From: an uncultured bacterium
Lineage (GTDB): Bacteria; Patescibacteriota; Saccharimonadia; Saccharimonadales; Saccharimonadaceae
Length of the DNA: 36,363 bases
Direction of reading: 5' to 3'
NCBI GenBank assembly: GCA_903866605.1
Contig: CAIPOF010000071.1
Coordinates: forward strand, 1 to 36,363
Both the position numbers and the translations under genes were made by a program. The notes below the pieces were generated by a model. The model had not been told where the DNA came from and made no database searches. It was given only the letters and a program-made list of their open reading frames with translations. The stretch's first letter is position 1, and every line of letters begins with the position of its first letter. Shown one piece after another: positions 35,271 through 36,363 of the stretch.

Positions 35271-35303
35271 ACAAAATAACACCTATAGAGGAACGCCCTC
35301 TAA
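35271..35303 (-). repeat. Inverted REP-like copy after the RAYT gene
   Basis: acaaaataacacctatagaggaacgccctctaa is the reverse complement of the 34534-34607 unit with one mismatch. Confidence 0.9.
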
Positions 35304-35328
35304 CAGAGTGGGGAATAATGTGTATCAA

Positions 35329-35700
35329 TTAGGCAATGTTTAGGGCTTCTTTGACGCGAGCTACAACCTGTTTTGGTGTTAGATTGGCTTTTACGATATA
35401 GCTGTGGATGCCTAAATCGCGGAGTTTTTTTGGTGATTCTTCTTCGCCCATATTTGTCAGAATTATTACTGGGATGTTTTTACCCCACTCATTTTTTCGA
35501 ATAATTTCTAATGCATCGGCACCACCCATTTCTGGCATTTGCAAATCAAGTAGTATAAGGTCAGGCAAGAATGATTCGACTAATTCAACACCAAGTTTTC
35601 CATTAGTTGCCAGTTGAACATCAAATCCATCAGCTTCGAATTTTGTGCGGTACATTTGGCTGATAACCGGGTCATCTTCGATAATAGCGATTTTTGTCAT
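35329..35700 (-). CDS. Response regulator receiver domain protein
   Basis: KIAIIEDDPVISQMYRTKFEADGFDV...LPDLILLDLQMPEMGGADAL...PVIILTNMG. Confidence 0.95.
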   Translation of the reverse strand: MTKIAIIEDDPVISQMYRTKFEADGFDVQLATNGKLGVELVESFLPDLILLDLQMPEMGGADALEIIRKNEWGKNIPVIILTNMGEEESPKKLRDLGIHSYIVKANLTPKQVVARVKEALNIA

Positions 35701-35779
35701 ACTTTGATGTTATAATAAATAACGAATAATTACCATAGAAGGTATATCAAAAATCTTCTTAAAAACAAACGGGGTACAA

Positions 35780-36363
35780 ATGTCTGACACCAACCTAAAA
35801 GAAAAGCTATCTGAAATAAGTGGACTAGTTATGCCCGTTATCGAAGAATTATTAACTCAAAATGTCGAAGAGCATAACTCTGAACTAGTTGTTTATCAAT
35901 GTAAAGTTGGTGGCAAAAGAATTAGGCCATCGCTGGTGGTTTTAAGTGGTCAAGTGTTTGGGGCTGGTATAAATGAATTGCTATATCCTGCGGCGTCAAT
36001 CGAAATATTACATAACTCGACATTGGTTATCGATGATATTATTGATCACTCAGAATTTAGACGAGACGAACCGACTGTTTGGAATAAATATGGCAAATCA
36101 ATCGCTGAGTGTACCGCTTTTGACTATTTGGCTGCCGTCTATGAGGGTATAAATCACGTAAATAACAGTTCAAAACTAATTGATTTATATAGTAAAACAT
36201 TAAAAACTATTATTGACGGTGAAATTAAGGACATTTTATTTGAACGTTCCGGTCGTGAAGACGAAGATTATGTTGTAAAGAATAGATATCAAACAATCAC
36301 CAAAGACGACTATTTTAAAATGATTGGTCAAAAAACAGCAGTCCTATTGCAAGCTTGCTGTAA
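35780..36363 (+). CDS. Polyprenyl synthetase (partial, runs off right edge)
   Basis: GGKRIRPSLVVLSGQVFGAG...ASIEILHNSTLVIDDIIDHSEFRRDEPTVW (DDIID first Asp-rich motif). Confidence 0.92.
   Translation, partial: MSDTNLKEKLSEISGLVMPVIEELLTQNVEEHNSELVVYQCKVGGKRIRPSLVVLSGQVFGAGINELLYPAASIEILHNSTLVIDDIIDHSEFRRDEPTVWNKYGKSIAECTAFDYLAAVYEGINHVNNSSKLIDLYSKTLKTIIDGEIKDILFERSGREDEDYVVKNRYQTITKDDYFKMIGQKTAVLLQACC

Noticed and set aside
1-36363. CRISPR array
   Set aside because: No regularly spaced direct repeats with unique spacers; the GGCCCTCCAAA repeats are irregularly spaced and gene-bounding.
1-36363. UGA recoding (as in Gracilibacteria/SR1)
   Set aside because: ORFs such as the recombinase end normally at TGA and no conserved protein needs UGA read-through.

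Overview
This 36.4-kb AT-rich window looks like a Patescibacteria/Saccharibacteria-type chromosome (inference from gene content and style, not tested). Left flank: three minus-strand type IV prepilin-like genes (LamG-like, short, Gly-rich), murB, tRNA-Arg(TCG), and a PAS/GGDEF protein. At about 7.6-7.9 kb there is a degenerate tRNA-Lys-like locus and an intact tRNA-Lys(CTT). A large serine recombinase gene terminates antisense inside that tRNA. From there to about 24.3 kb lies a mosaic genomic island. It holds a recombinase module, a replication-relaxation-like protein, HicBA, a prepilin-FISUMP protein beside a possible DGR accessory protein, and a conspicuously GC-rich five-gene operon (two B12-binding radical SAM enzymes, two acyltransferase-like proteins, one GH3-family ligase). 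It also holds an XRE regulator and a PLD-like protein. The right end is a tandem array of short units bounded by the tRNA-Lys 3'-end motif GGCCCTCCAAA (cores at 7873, 21583, 22068, 22541, 24090, 24291). The best candidate for a new system is this array: an integron-like set of tRNA-3'-end cassettes, probably mobilised by the serine recombinase. In-silico recombination of the 7873 and 21583 cores predicts a 13,710-bp circle in which the recombinase ORF is extended in frame by 46 codons. A second unexplained signal is a ~110-nt structured RNA-like element in two copies (7650-7766 and 24171-24287), embedded in the T-loop of tRNA-Lys-like sequence and showing a compensatory base change. Right flank: Nudix, GyrI-like, alpha/beta hydrolase, MFS, phosphoketolase, FolD, a RAYT transposase with REP-like repeats, a response regulator, and a truncated polyprenyl synthase. 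All calls are by eye; no searches were run.
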